In this document: piece after piece, positions 1 through 10,111 of the stretch
How positions within the stretch are numbered: position 1 is the stretch's first letter
How the letters are laid out: the number at the start of each line of letters is the position of its first letter
Assembly: GCA_001574975.1 (NCBI GenBank)
Contig: KQ965848.1
Location: 82,297-146,296 of the forward strand
DNA: 64,000 nt
Source of the DNA: Gonapodya prolifera JEL478
Lineage: Eukaryota > Monoblepharomycota > Monoblepharidomycetes > Monoblepharidales > Gonapodyaceae
Direction of reading: 5' to 3'
The notes under the pieces: model-generated
Database searches by the model: none
Seen by the model: only the letters and a program-made list of their open reading frames with translations
Told to the model about the DNA's origin: nothing
Translations under genes and position numbers: made by a program

Positions 1-2484
1 CCGTGGGATGAGGCGGTGAACAGGGCCCTCTCGAGACACCGGGCGCGCGGATACCTCTCCCGCTGTTCAACAACCTCGCTGTACTGGCGCACCTGGATAC
101 CAGCACACCTGGAAACTTGGACAGGGCCGAGGCGTATTATTCGAGAGGTTTGTCACACGCAGCGTCGGCGGGAATCACGGATGTCGCAACCAGGGATTCT
201 ATCACTACGATTCGGTACAATATCGCGAGGTTGAATGAGGCGAGGGGTGAGGTGGACCGGGCGAAGGAACGATACAAGCAGATTTTGGACCAACATCCGC
301 TGTACTTTGATGGTGAGCTGCGATCGTTTCATGAGGTGATCAGTTCCTTCGACATAAACCAAATAATTGTTCACAGCATCACTCAGGCTCGGTGCCATTG
401 AACTCTCATAAAACCACGCACCTGAAGCTGAGGACCACTTTAAGGACGTCTTCTCGAACGATCCTTCGCACGTGGAGGCGTGGCTTATGCTCGGAGAACT
501 TCAGCGGCAGACGAACCAGTACAAGATCAGTAGACGTACGTTCGAAAAGATTGTGGTGGATAATAAAGAGAACGATCCGTATGCGATGGTTTAGCTCGGA
601 AACGAATGGCTTGCGACAGTGAGGAATGAGTCAAACAAGGAGAAGGTGGGTATCGGTTACATTTGCGCGTCGGGTGTCCATCTCCTGAGGTCTTTGCGCC
701 AACAGAAAACCCAAGACCTCCTTCGTGCCGTCCGTCAATTTTCTGGTGCCCTGAAAATGGACTCCAAGAATGCTTATGCCGCTATGTGTCTAGGCATTGC
801 TTTCGCCGAGGACGGAAAAGTACGCCGAGGCGAAGGAGATTTTCGAATCTGTTCGAGAACTTGCGCCAGACGTTCCTTGGGTTCTGATGAACTTGGGTCT
901 CGTGTGTATCGAGTTGAAGCAGTATGAGGTGGCCGTATCTCTTGTGAGTCAATGTACGTAACATCGCCCATGAAGTCAAGATCTGATGTATTGAAACCCT
1001 CCTCACTGCAGTTTGAAATGTTTGGCAAGCGACACCCTTATTTGCGTGATGCATACTTTTACCAAGCACTGGCAAGAGCCCACTTCATTCATGCGGAGAA
1101 GGAGAAGAAAGCCGAGTACATGGTGCTTGCTTTGCGCAACATTCAGAAGGTGAGTGTGATCAATCCTAATGCTCGTTTCATACGATTGACCCCATATGCC
1201 ATCGGCTAAAAGGCGTTGCGATTCTCTCCAACGGACAAAGTCTTGCTGTACGACCTTGCCGTAGTCATGCAACATCATGCGCGGATCGTCGTGACTTCTT
1301 CAAAAGATACCCGCACACGACCGCAGCTACAGCAAGCACGGTCTTGGACCGCTTTTGCACGATCTCGCTTCAGCTGGCTGGAGAAGGCGGTTGATGCCGC
1401 CAAGAAGTCCTATGACGCAGCAAGGAAAGACTCCTCCAACAAGTCAATGGCGCCTCCAGCCATTCTATCCCAGCTTCCCTCCAAAGACAAGCTCGAGGCG
1501 AGCAAGAAAGACTGTGATAAGCTTGGAGAAGCTCTGGACAGGGAGATCAAAAGTCAGGAACGGCATGAATACGAACGAGAGAAGCGATTCAGGGAAGCTG
1601 CTGCTGCCAAAGAGGCCGAGCTTAAGAAACAGAAGGAAGCCGATGAGGTAGAGCGTTCGAAGGCCGAAGCTCTTCGCCGTACCATGATGGAGGAGGCTGC
1701 CAAAAAGGAAGAGAAACTTCGAGGTAAAGATTCTTCGTTTGCTCTGCTGTGTCCATTCTTCGAACACGCCGCTCTTCCTTCCTTATGGATTATTTTCCGT
1801 TATGCACTTCAAAGAGGACATGCGTGCGAGAGATGAAAAAGAGCGTCAAGAACGCGAGCGCAGGAAAGAGGCTGCTGCGAGGGAGACCAAGAAGCGTAAG
1901 GTGATTAATCATTTCAAATTCATTATAAAAACACTCTTCTGAGATTAGTATTGTTGCAGAAAAAGGATGACGGATTTATTGCGGACGAAGAAGAAGAGGC
2001 AGAACGTGAGCCGAAAAGCGAGCCAGAAGTCGAGCCTACCAGTTCCGGGGGGAAAGAGAGCAAGAGAAAGAAGACCAAGGCCAAGTCCGGCAAGAAGAGT
2101 GGTCTGTCGGATGAGCGCATAGTGGAGGAGGACCAAGATGAAGGAGGAGGTGCTGCAGAAGCAAAGGCACCTTCACGAAGAAGGCTAAAGAGGAAAGCGG
2201 ATACCGAAGGCGAAGACGATCAAGACCTCAAAGTAGCAACCTCTTCGGGAGATGATTTGAAGATGGATCCCGAACACAAGGATCTCTTCGGATCTGACAG
2301 TGAAGATGACCTTGGAGGCCAAATGGATGAGCATTCTTCGACAGGCCAGTTTGAATCTGGATCGCTGGGGAGTGACTTTGGGGGGAAGGTAAGGGAGCCT
2401 TCGTTGACGGGTAATCTGGGATCGGATCCACTGACTGCAGAGGACGAGGAAGACGCTGCCCTCGACAAAATGGACGAAGATTAA
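1..2484 (+). CDS. CTR9: CTR9-like subunit of the Paf1 complex (5' truncated, frame-disrupted)
   Basis: TPR-repeat scaffold of the nuclear Paf1 transcription-elongation complex. The window opens inside the gene. Recognisable stretches follow the CTR9 order: TPR segments (IRYNIARLNEARGE near 205; EAWLMLGELQRQTNQYK near 475; a NAYAAMCLGIAFAEDGK segment near 770), then a long charged Lys/Glu coiled coil (about 1550-1900) and the acidic C-terminal tail typical of the family, ending DKMDED at 2484. Clear exons: 1012-1149, 1213-1723, 1815-1899 and 1960-2484, joined by short GT-AG introns; the earlier exons (about 1-314, 387-640, 709-943) are less exact. Oddities: an in-frame TAA (about 410) and TAG (about 594) inside conserved TPR sequence, and one extra A in the AAAA run near 829 that shifts the frame. 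These may be sequencing errors or real decay. The C-terminal half is intact. Family assignment is firm; functionality is not. Confidence 0.85.
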
Positions 2485-3018
2485 CGATTTATTGTTGCTT
2501 GGCTGACATTTTACAGAATTTATCCCATTTGAGACGGAATACCAAATGTAAATGTCCGAGGATTCGAACTCAAACCTGCCGGGGTGACGTCAGTTCTTTT
2601 GCAAGGGAAGCCAAATTTTCGCTTTCTATCGCGTGCGCTTGTTCGGTGGAACGGGAAAGACAATTAGACGACCGACTTCGGTGTGGAAAGGGTACGGAAC
2701 ATTGATTCCTGAGAATACAATTTCAAGCATTCTGCCATTTAGGCATTTAATTACGAAAAGAGTTGAATGCATTAGTTAACTGAAATTTTCTTTGTGTGTT
2801 TCAAAGTAAAGGAAAAGTGCTGAGCCGAGGGCCAAGCGTGTTTCGTGTCACCAAAACTCAAACATTCAAACCGCCACAACCAGAGGTGAGAACGACACGC
2901 TGGATGGCGCACGCCATCATGAACTCTTCCCTGTTTGAATAACCCAGTTTAATACGCGCCATCATTCTCCTACAGCGGCCGTTCGACAATCCACCCAAAC
3001 AAAGACCACATCGAAAAC
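2485..3018. other. Intergenic, no gene seen
   Basis: Downstream of CTR9 I see no reading frame with recognisable content, no convincing tRNA (a T-arm-like GTTCGAATCC on the minus strand near 2560 lacks a pairing stem) and no repeat. Confidence 0.5.
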
Positions 3019-3260
3019 ATGAGCGACCAGGGTCGAGGGCGTGGCAGTGGCTACGGAGGACCCCAAGGAGAGGGCCACTGAGGAAGAGGAGGTGGAAGGC
3101 TGGCGGTCGTGGGGGTGCGCCGAGGGGCAGAGTGGCAGCACGAGGAGGCTACGGCGACGAGCGTCAAGAGCAACCGTTTGAAGCATCGGCAGGAGCGGGC
3201 CCAGCAGGTCCGACTCCGGTCGCATCACCAAGAAGCCGGGGTCTTGTCTGGGTTTGGACT
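3019..3260 (+). pseudogene. RGG/Gly-Arg-rich N-terminal fragment
   Basis: An ATG at 3019 opens a short Gly/Arg-rich frame beginning MSDQGRGRGSGYGGPQGEGH, then a TGA at about 3079 interrupts it. Gly/Arg-rich coding continues afterwards, but in a different frame (RGG and RGR repeats to about 3165, then a Pro/Ala/Gly stretch to about 3230). Such RGG N-termini occur in Argonaute-type and nucleolar or RNA-binding proteins; nothing after it identifies a family. The next gene's promoter begins at about 3285, so this looks like a truncated remnant. The CGA-to-TGA change that would explain the stop is an inference. Confidence 0.35.
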
Positions 3261-3284
3261 CAATGTTTGTTGTTTTTGTTGTGA

Positions 3285-3291
3285 TATAAAA
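3285..3291 (+). promoter_or_regulatory. TATA box of the downstream SDR gene
   Basis: TATAAAA about 125 nt upstream of the ATG at 3416, followed by a pyrimidine-rich leader. Position and sequence fit a core promoter; inferred only. Confidence 0.45.
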
Positions 3292-3415
3292 GCCCTTAAC
3301 ACCTTTTATATCACTCATCACTTCAATATATCTTCTCCCTTTACCCTTCACAATTGGCGTGCGCTCACTTCTCCTAATTGAGGTCAGTGAGATTTGACCA
3401 TTTCACAGATGCGGA

Positions 3416-4783
3416 ATGGAGATATATCCAATGCTTCGCCGGGTTGATGGGATCAGGCAGCCGCCACAACCGTCAGGTGACAACTCTACACGTACCAAGT
3501 CGATTCATCAGGCGGAATCGCCAAGAAAATTGATGGCATCGCACCGGACTGTCGCAACGCGGATGGACTCGTCTGGGTCACCGACTTCCATGACCGCCGA
3601 TGCGGCAAATCCACGACTCGCTCTTCTCCTCCACCACCTCGCTTTTAATGGGTCGCCCATCAAAATGTCACATACTTCATCACTGTCATGCACTTCTTGG
3701 TCATCCGATTCCACCGATCCCATCGTCGTGGTCGTGACAGGATCGTCGGGATTTTTCGGCCGCCATCTCATCCGCGAACTTCGCGAAGAAGCGTCGTCGC
3801 TCGGCGTGGAACTCCATCTCTGTCTTTACGACCGTGTACAGCCTACGGAGGGAGATGAAAACATCGCGGGAGACATTCTAGACACCGACGCTCTCACCGC
3901 TGCCTTCCAAGGAGCCCATGTCGTTATCCACGCGGCCAGCGTCGTCGACTGGGGCACTGTAACGGAATCTCAGCTTCGCGCTGTAAACGTGGATGGGACA
4001 CGCAACGTGGTTTCTGCTTGCGTGTCTGCAAACGTTGGCACTCTCATCTACACATCCTCTCTCGACGTTCTCTTTTCCCGTGGCGTGCCTCTCTCTGACG
4101 CCGATGAAACCACACCTTACCCCACCACCCCTCTCAACGCGTACTGCGCTACAAAGGCCCAAGCCGAACGAGTCACTCTCGCCTCTGATGGGACTCCACA
4201 ACCCAACGGTGGTACCCTACGAGCTCTCGTCCTACGTCCTTCCGGCATGTACGGCGAGGCCGACCCTTTCTTGTTTCCCCCTATGCTCAACTTCGTCGCC
4301 TCAAAAGGGCTTACACCCAAAATCCGCATTGGAGGACACACCCCATCCTGCCAGCATGCCTACGTTGGCAACGTCGCACACGCTCACGCCTACGTGGCCC
4401 TCCGAGCCGCCATGAACCAAACCGTGCGGTCTAGTGTGGGTGGAAACATCTTTTTCATCGTCGACCAAGCGCCCTCCAACGTGTTCGACCTTCTCGCCCC
4501 CGTTGTGCGGAAAATGGGGCTGGAGCCTCCAACCACACGCCTCCCAGACATTGTCGCACGGACTGTGGGAACCATCACAGACGCCCTGACGACCTTGGTC
4601 AGTCCTGTGTGGTCGGTGCGGCCAAAGTTCACCTATTCGGCCGTGGACATGATTTTGACCCCGAGGTCGGTCAATGGGGACAAGTTGAAGAGGGAGACGG
4701 GGTGGAGACCGAAGTACTCGGAAGAGGAGGCGGCAGAGAGGACCGCCAAGTGGTTCAAGAGCAATCCAGACTTTTGGGCCTAA
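3416..4783 (+). CDS. 3-beta-hydroxysteroid dehydrogenase / sterol-4-alpha-carboxylate 3-dehydrogenase-like NAD(P) enzyme
   Basis: Intact single exon, 455 codons. It belongs to the extended short-chain dehydrogenase family: Rossmann dinucleotide-binding motif VTGSSGFFGRHL near residue 107, a conserved NVDGTRNVVSAC helix, and the catalytic Tyr-x-x-x-Lys in YCATKAQAE at about residue 245. The family oxidises 3-beta-hydroxyl groups of sterols or related alcohols using NAD(P), commonly at the endoplasmic reticulum (for example ERG26 in C-4 demethylation of ergosterol precursors). Which substrate is used here cannot be told. The N-terminal 85 or so residues before the Rossmann fold are unlike the family, so a later start (for instance the Met at about residue 84) is possible. 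It is the last cellular gene before the virus-like block. Confidence 0.85.
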   Translation: MEIYPMLRRVDGIRQPPQPSGDNSTRTKSIHQAESPRKLMASHRTVATRMDSSGSPTSMTADAANPRLALLLHHLAFNGSPIKMSHTSSLSCTSWSSDSTDPIVVVVTGSSGFFGRHLIRELREEASSLGVELHLCLYDRVQPTEGDENIAGDILDTDALTAAFQGAHVVIHAASVVDWGTVTESQLRAVNVDGTRNVVSACVSANVGTLIYTSSLDVLFSRGVPLSDADETTPYPTTPLNAYCATKAQAERVTLASDGTPQPNGGTLRALVLRPSGMYGEADPFLFPPMLNFVASKGLTPKIRIGGHTPSCQHAYVGNVAHAHAYVALRAAMNQTVRSSVGGNIFFIVDQAPSNVFDLLAPVVRKMGLEPPTTRLPDIVARTVGTITDALTTLVSPVWSVRPKFTYSAVDMILTPRSVNGDKLKRETGWRPKYSEEEAAERTAKWFKSNPDFWA

Positions 4784-4920
4784 ACGCTCAATTATCTCCT
4801 CTGTGAAGTGTTGACTGCGGATCTCAGATGCAGTCGGACGCTTTAACTAAAAATTTTAACGTCGAGCTATTTATAAAAGAAAGGATCTCAGTTGTACAAC
4901 AATACATTGTCGACCACTCA

Positions 4921-6096
4921 TCACGGAGGTACGCGACGGTTGCAAGGTCGGACTGCGCCTGGACGATACAATGTCAACGATACAAGCGAGCTAGCGCTGC
5001 ATGTCAAATACGTAATATCCTTCTTCAACCTCTTGTCCGAAGATGTGTTCAATACATTTGTTGCATAAATGGTAGAGTATCGCGCAGTCGAGCTTCCGAT
5101 ATCTTAAGCTGCGGTAGCTTGTGGGTAAATGACACTGGAGTACATGGTTGCGTACACTGCCAAACTTCCCGCGTACACTCGCGCAGTTTGAGAACCGTTG
5201 CCCAGCCATAAAGCACAAGTAGTGGGGTCATTGTTGGGACCTTGGAGAATAGTTGTCGAAAAGATGTCTGTGTACTGGGTTTGAAGCATAGGAAATGACG
5301 TACCACCATCTCCATTTGCCCATATCACATAGTTTGAGCCCCATCCTTCACCATTCCACACCTTTCCGTAGAGGTGCGTATCGCCACTAACCGAAACCGA
5401 GAGGGCTGATATAAAGGATGTGGAAATGTTGGAACTTGTGATGGCGGGTGAAGCGAGTGTTCCCGTAATAAACGCGCCACCAGCAGTCACTGACGGAGAA
5501 TAAAGAGTTGAAGAAGTCAGAGAAGATACTACGGCATTAGAAACAGCCACACCAGTAGATGTGATATTTGTGACAATCGCACTTGTACCATAGATGCTCG
5601 AAGATGTGGTGTTTGTAAACTTGCCGTTTGTGCCAACAAGACCCGATACTGTCAAAGCGGTAATTGTCGTATTTACGCCCGACAGGCCAGAAGCAGTCAA
5701 GGCGGTAACCAGTATGTTTGAACTTGCCAAACTGCCAGCAGTTAGGTTTGTAGAGACACCACTGGTTAACAAAATCCCGGTCGATGTGAGGTTTGTCAAC
5801 AATGCACTTGTGCCCACAATTCCGGTAGATGTCAGGTTTGTAAAGTTGGCGCCAGTAGAAGTGAGACTTGGAATAACTGCATTGTTTGCAAACAAGTTTC
5901 CAGATACAGTAGCATTCCCAACAAATGCTGTAGAAGGGGTAAGTGGCATGTAGCGCGCGTCCGCCGCGGCCATTGTGATGCCTGATGTGGTTGCTTGGAG
6001 AGCGGGAGAATTGGCGATATCGACACCATTTACTACGAGACTAGAACCTACAACAAGACCGTAGGGAAGGTACACAAAGCTGGAGTTGGTAGTCAT
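4921..6096 (-). pseudogene. Tail-fibre-like Ser/Thr repeat protein with C-terminal S74 (endosialidase-type) chaperone remnant
   Basis: The ATG at 6096 follows a TATATA-rich leader. The first 330 codons are open: a short N-terminal domain, then tandem units of about 13 residues built on the pattern T-N-L-T-S-T-G (about residues 75-210), the type of beta-structured spacer seen in viral and phage fibre proteins, then a globular part. The frame stops with TAA at 5104. Directly after it, in the same frame, comes DIGSSTARYSTIYATN and then SSDKRLKKDI, which is the signature of the self-cleaving intramolecular chaperone (peptidase S74) that trimerises fibres; this frame runs to a TGA at 4921 but degrades after KKDI. 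So either the TAA is a nonsense mutation or sequence error, or the 330-residue form is the product. Identity of repeat and S74 motif is directly visible; virion role is inferred. Confidence 0.7.
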
Positions 6097-6134
6097 GGTT
6101 ATCTGTCGTGTATATATACATGATACCCAAAAAT

Positions 6135-8360
6135 TTATTGTATATATATAATGCGTTTTTTGTATCCGTATACATTTATCCGCGGACAAAACAATTCTTC
6201 AACTCCATCTTCGCCAGTCGAAATCCTCTTCAAGAGTTTCTGTAAAAGGGGATAATTGACCTTGGCCGCAATCTCTTCATACCTTTCTCGATCAATCTTT
6301 TCAAGAGGCATTTGCTTGTAAGCCCCCAACTCCACGCGAGGCAACAAAAGAAATCACTTTAGGCAAAAGCGTGCTCAATATCGTCTCCCTCGGTGCGAAG
6401 ATCAAAGGTCACGGTAGCAGACACATTATTATCGCACCATTGCTGCTGCAGCATATCCACCAGCGCCAGTTGCTCCCACATGGACACATCGCCCGCGCCA
6501 CGGATACCGGGTCCATAATCCACCGGAAATTATGCAACAACTGTCTGCTCTTCGTCGTAAGCTGCCGGCTCAATATGGTACCCGGCCAAGCTGAGCGCCT
6601 TGACAAGTTTGGACATCTTGGAGAGCCGCACACGTCTGATAATGTACTGCAATTCGGGAAAGTGTACACCGGCTGTTGCACCCGCCAGAATGCTAATTGT
6701 CCCCAACGGTTTCACAGTAGTGACTTTGATGGACATGGGGACCGCAAATTCCGCCGAATGCTTCACATCCAGCTCTTTTATAAAAGTGTACCCCTTGTCC
6801 AGCAGTGCGCCAAGTCTCCCAACTCCGTGTTTCTGCACATATTGGGCGATTCCAGAAACCGAAGTGCCGATTCGCCGGTTTCGCAGCAATACACGATTGG
6901 TTTTGGGGATGTAAGTCTTTGCCAGAGTGACAATTTTGGCATAGAGAAAGGCGTACTTGAGGAGGTCAAAAAACTCTTGGTCGCTTGTTACGTTGTTGAG
7001 AAAGACTTCCACAAGGTTACAAAGCTCAAAGGACTTGAGAGTTTGCTCTGCACAAGGATTCACAAGAGTCGCCCGTTTGTCTGCAAATGTTGGTGCGTCT
7101 TTGGTGCGTCCAGAAGACTGTATATTGTCGAGAATAATGACGCCAGGCTCCCCGTTTGCCTTGATTCTGTCGGCGATCGACCTCCAATCCGATTCTACCG
7201 GATTGGCGTACACTGAATTGTTGCTCGTCCATCCAAATGCGGCGCGCTCTGGATTCACGTCATAATTCTTCAAGTCCAGATACTCGTCGGTTGGCTGGCC
7301 AATGAGAATCTCTGCTGTTCGACGAACGTTGCCGGAAACCATACAAATCCCGATATAATTGGCAATATCGGCAAGAGTCCGTACTGTCATGGTCATGCCA
7401 ACATTGGCCTCCAGCACCTCGCAAATCTGGGTGTGGACCTTTTTGAGCGGTTCCGGGCCAGACGAAACCCCGCCAAACCCTTTGATTGGCGCTCTGGCAG
7501 GACGCATTTCCTGTAGTCAAAATACACTGGGCCGCGTTGATCCGGGCGAAGATACGAGTTGATAAGGGATCCAAAAGAGTCCACCCATCCTTCGCGCTTG
7601 TCTTCAATCACGATGGTGCGCGGGGAAAGAGAATTGTCCGGACCCAAAACCATGCTCGAAAGATGTTCATCATCCTCCTCCTGCTCATACGCGCCATCCA
7701 GTGAAATGCCGACTCCCACTCCAGCCATCAAGACATCCGCCAAAAAAGGTAAAGGGCTTTGCGGGATCATCGACCGCCTTGCTCCACATATCTTTGGTAG
7801 AAACGGCCGCGCACGAATTGAGAGCGACGAAGAGCGATCTTTCGTTGGTGAGACTGCTGCTCATGGCCCAGAGCCCTCTTCCCGCCGGAAGGAACTTGAG
7901 CGAAAACGTGTACTCGTACATCCTTTCTGCATCCGCGTTCATGGTCACATTGTCGATCGGAAGGCTGGAAGAGACGAGCCACCGTTTGAGGATAGCGAAT
8001 GTCCCGTTCACCACGCGCTCGATAGTTTGCTGCCACGTTTCGTTGCTGCCATCTTCGCGAATTCGGGAGTAGGTGCGCGCGTAAACGATATCTCCGAGTC
8101 CGCCAAATCCAAATTTGGCGCTCCGGGCCGCGTAGGTGTCGACAAATGCTTTGCTGAGCGCGACATCGTTCTCCTCGCGCTGTTTTGCAGACTGTGCGAG
8201 TGCGGAAATGGTCGGAGTTTTGATGGCGTCTGCTTTGAGGGGTTGCTTGGCCAATCACATCGTCCACAGCAGCCAGGAACTTGGTGTTTCGGACTGGCGA
8301 GACGCCAGAGAGCTCGGATGGCGGCATATCGCCAAAGATGGTAGGCTCGAGTTGCATCAT
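6135..8360 (-). pseudogene. Class II (adenosylcobalamin-dependent) ribonucleotide reductase, broken into several frames
   Basis: Reduces ribonucleotides to deoxyribonucleotides, supplying precursors for DNA synthesis. The similarity is to monomeric class II enzymes (RTPR type). Motifs in order on the minus strand: FGFGGLGDIVYARTYSRI; the first redox cysteine in LNSCAAVST; AGVGVGISLDGA; GFGGVSSGPEPL; VSGNVRRTAEI; the thiyl cysteine in NPCAEQTLKSFELCNLVEV with its partner Cys; the SMWEQLALVDML segment; and GAYKQMPLEKIDRERYEEI near the end. The frame is broken near 8255, 7745, 7505 and 6350-6390, mostly in short homopolymers, and a TAA lies at about 6530 where the family has Glu. ATG at 8360 is the first in-frame start. 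The order and completeness show a once full-length gene of about 740 residues. Class II enzymes are uncommon in eukaryotes. A bacterial origin is possible but the virus-type neighbours argue otherwise. Confidence 0.85.
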
Positions 8361-8574
8361 GGCTTCAGAAGAAGCCTGGGTGAGAGAATCGACAAGAGGA
8401 GGGGTCAATAGAGATGGTTAAAGACTCTAAAGAGTTGGGGATGCGCGAGTGCAGAAAACACTTACACAAATGTGTATGGAGAAGTAGAGATTGTTGGAGA
8501 GTAAAAATGTTTTGGCGCTCTTGACGGATTTGGGGAGAGTGTGTTGGATGAGATGAGATCTCAGTCGTTACCAG

Positions 8575-8931
8575 CTAAAAGTGCGACTCTGACAAGGGAG
8601 CAAGAACATACTCAAGCACAAGCAACGACGCTATAGTTAGCACAAGCGACAAAAATGGGCGTCGCGTCGCTACGTAGAAAACAGCAACAACCGACATGAA
8701 CTGAACAGTTTGGCTCACTACGAGCGAGCCCGCCTTCTTTTCGACGCTTTCCGCAACCGGCCGAAGTCCGAAATTCAGCAGCAGCATTGAGACTACGAGA
8801 AGCGCGTCCACGCTTTCCACAGGCTGCGCGGATGGGAAAGGCATTTCAGGGGAAACGGTTTTTTGTGATTTGTACGCATGAAAAATAGATTCAGTGTCGA
8901 CTGAGAGGATTGGTAGCCTTGAAGCTGCCAT
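8575..8931 (-). CDS. Small multi-pass membrane protein, unknown
   Basis: Start MAASRLPILS at 8931 (an in-frame ATG at 8952 is an alternative), 118 residues. A polar N-terminal part of about 45 residues is followed by three hydrophobic segments (roughly residues 48-66, 80-97 and 101-115) separated by short charged turns. No family recognised. It is divergent from the F-box fragment that starts at 8942 and lies upstream of the broken reductase on the other strand side, in keeping with dense viral packing. It could be a virion or inner-membrane protein, but that is only context. The much longer open frame extending upstream to 9756 on this strand lacks recognisable content. Confidence 0.45.
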   Translation of the reverse strand: MAASRLPILSVDTESIFHAYKSQKTVSPEMPFPSAQPVESVDALLVVSMLLLNFGLRPVAESVEKKAGSLVVSQTVQFMSVVAVFYVATRRPFLSLVLTIASLLVLEYVLAPLSESHF

Positions 8932-8941
8932 GAACGCACAA

Positions 8942-9307
8942 ATGATTTCCATATCACACCTTCCCTTTGAAGTGCTGATGCACATTGTGGCATTCAAGTG
9001 ATTGTACCATTCTTGCCAACTGCGATACGGATCCGCCTCGACAAGATTTGGCGAAGGCGAATGCGTCGAGTCGATACATTTACTCATCAAGTGTGCACTC
9101 GTCCGCACATTTACATGTCGCGCCCTTTGCCTCTCACCAGAACGATTCATTTTGGGTACTTTGACAATCCTCTGCACCCTCTCAAACTCGAGTTTGATGG
9201 GATACTTTCGCGTGGTTTCCAAATCACGGATACTGCAGAGTGTCGTGGATTCATGGAGAATGGGGGACGCTACGTGCCAAGATCCAATATTGATGAATGT
9301 GGGATGA
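8942..9307 (+). pseudogene. F-box protein fragment
   Basis: The ATG at 8942 begins ISHLPFEVLMHIVAFK, a good match to the F-box N-terminal helix (LPxEVLxxI). F-box proteins recruit targets to SCF ubiquitin ligases, and several giant viruses carry them. A TGA at 8999 interrupts the frame, after which LYHSCQLRY continues in the same frame to 9307. Further downstream, coding-like sequence appears in another frame (to about 9760), which would need a frameshift. Assignment rests on the first 25 residues only. Confidence 0.4.
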
Positions 9308-9740
9308 GGCTGTACAACAAAAGTCGAGATACCGTTCAGTTGTTTGTACCCGTCAGTTTGGCAACAGCTGTAGGGTTTGGCGCTCTTGCAGAAAAGGTGG
9401 TTTGCAAGGCGCGGGTTCTTGGGGAACTGCCATATGTTCACGTACTTCCCACAACTGCGCGTGAGCATGGCACTGGACTCTATGTATCGACAGTTGACAA
9501 TGTGATTGGAGTGGAAGCGACGTACGAAATGTGTCGCACCATTCAGAGGATCGAGCGCAAGGCTGATCCGAACTTGCGTGTAACGTGTGTGGTGGAGTGT
9601 GTCTTGGCATATTGCAAACATTACACAATATACACGCAATATGTGTTGATGGCAAAACTGGTAGAAATAAAAAAGTTTCTTGATTTCGAGGGCGCGCCTC
9701 GACAATTTGTCGCAGTTCCACACAGGTTTCACAAGACCCG

Positions 9741-10088
9741 CGGCACAGAGATTCACAATAATTCACCAAAATCTCTGCGGCAGAGGGTCTCGAGTTCTCT
9801 GAGCGGTATTTGTCGGTGCGCAAGGACCCCAACTTGTCTGCCCCAGAGATTCTCTGTGGCGGACCAAATCCGGGGTGCCTGAAACCTGTCCAGGGGTGCT
9901 CCAAAATGATCCGCCCCAGAGATTGAGGGGGTCTACCAAGCAATCTCTGGGGCGCAACTTTCTGGGGCTCCCGCCTCAACAAAATGACCCGTGATGAGAC
10001 GCGTTCCCACTGCCCCAGAGATTCACACCAATTCACACAAATCTCTGGGGCAGAGGGACTTGAATCTTCTGAACGGCATTTTGTCGGT
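9741..10088. repeat. Cluster of inverted repeats built on CCCCAGAGATT
   Basis: Two perfect hairpins: arms 9912-9925 with 9941-9954 (14 bp, loop 15 nt) and arms 10011-10023 with 10040-10052 (13 bp, loop 16 nt). A third, weaker pair uses CAGAGATT at 9746-9753 with AATCTCTG at 9770-9777, and a fourth partial copy is at 9839-9860. In addition 9746-9817 and 10016-10088 are diverged direct copies of one another (about 72 bp, offset 270). The last hairpin lies some 60 nt beyond the stop of the minus-strand gene ending at 10112, where a transcript 3' end would be expected. Confidence 0.85.
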
Positions 10089-10111
10089 ATGTCAGCGACT
10101 TCTATTCATAA

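Noticed and set aside
2550-2580. Possible tRNA T-arm (GTTCGAATCC, minus strand)
   Set aside because: The flanking bases do not pair into a T-stem and no anticodon or acceptor arm is present.
410-6532. Reassignment of TAA/TAG to a sense codon
   Set aside because: In-frame TAA/TAG occur in CTR9, the fibre protein and the reductase, but CTR9 itself, the SDR gene, LSM6 and the protease end naturally at TAA, and the expected residues at the internal stops are not consistent (Glu in one, small residues in others).
8998-9882. 295-codon plus-strand frame as a viral gene
   Set aside because: No signature, overlaps the F-box frame and the hairpin cluster, and competes with an equally long frame on the other strand.
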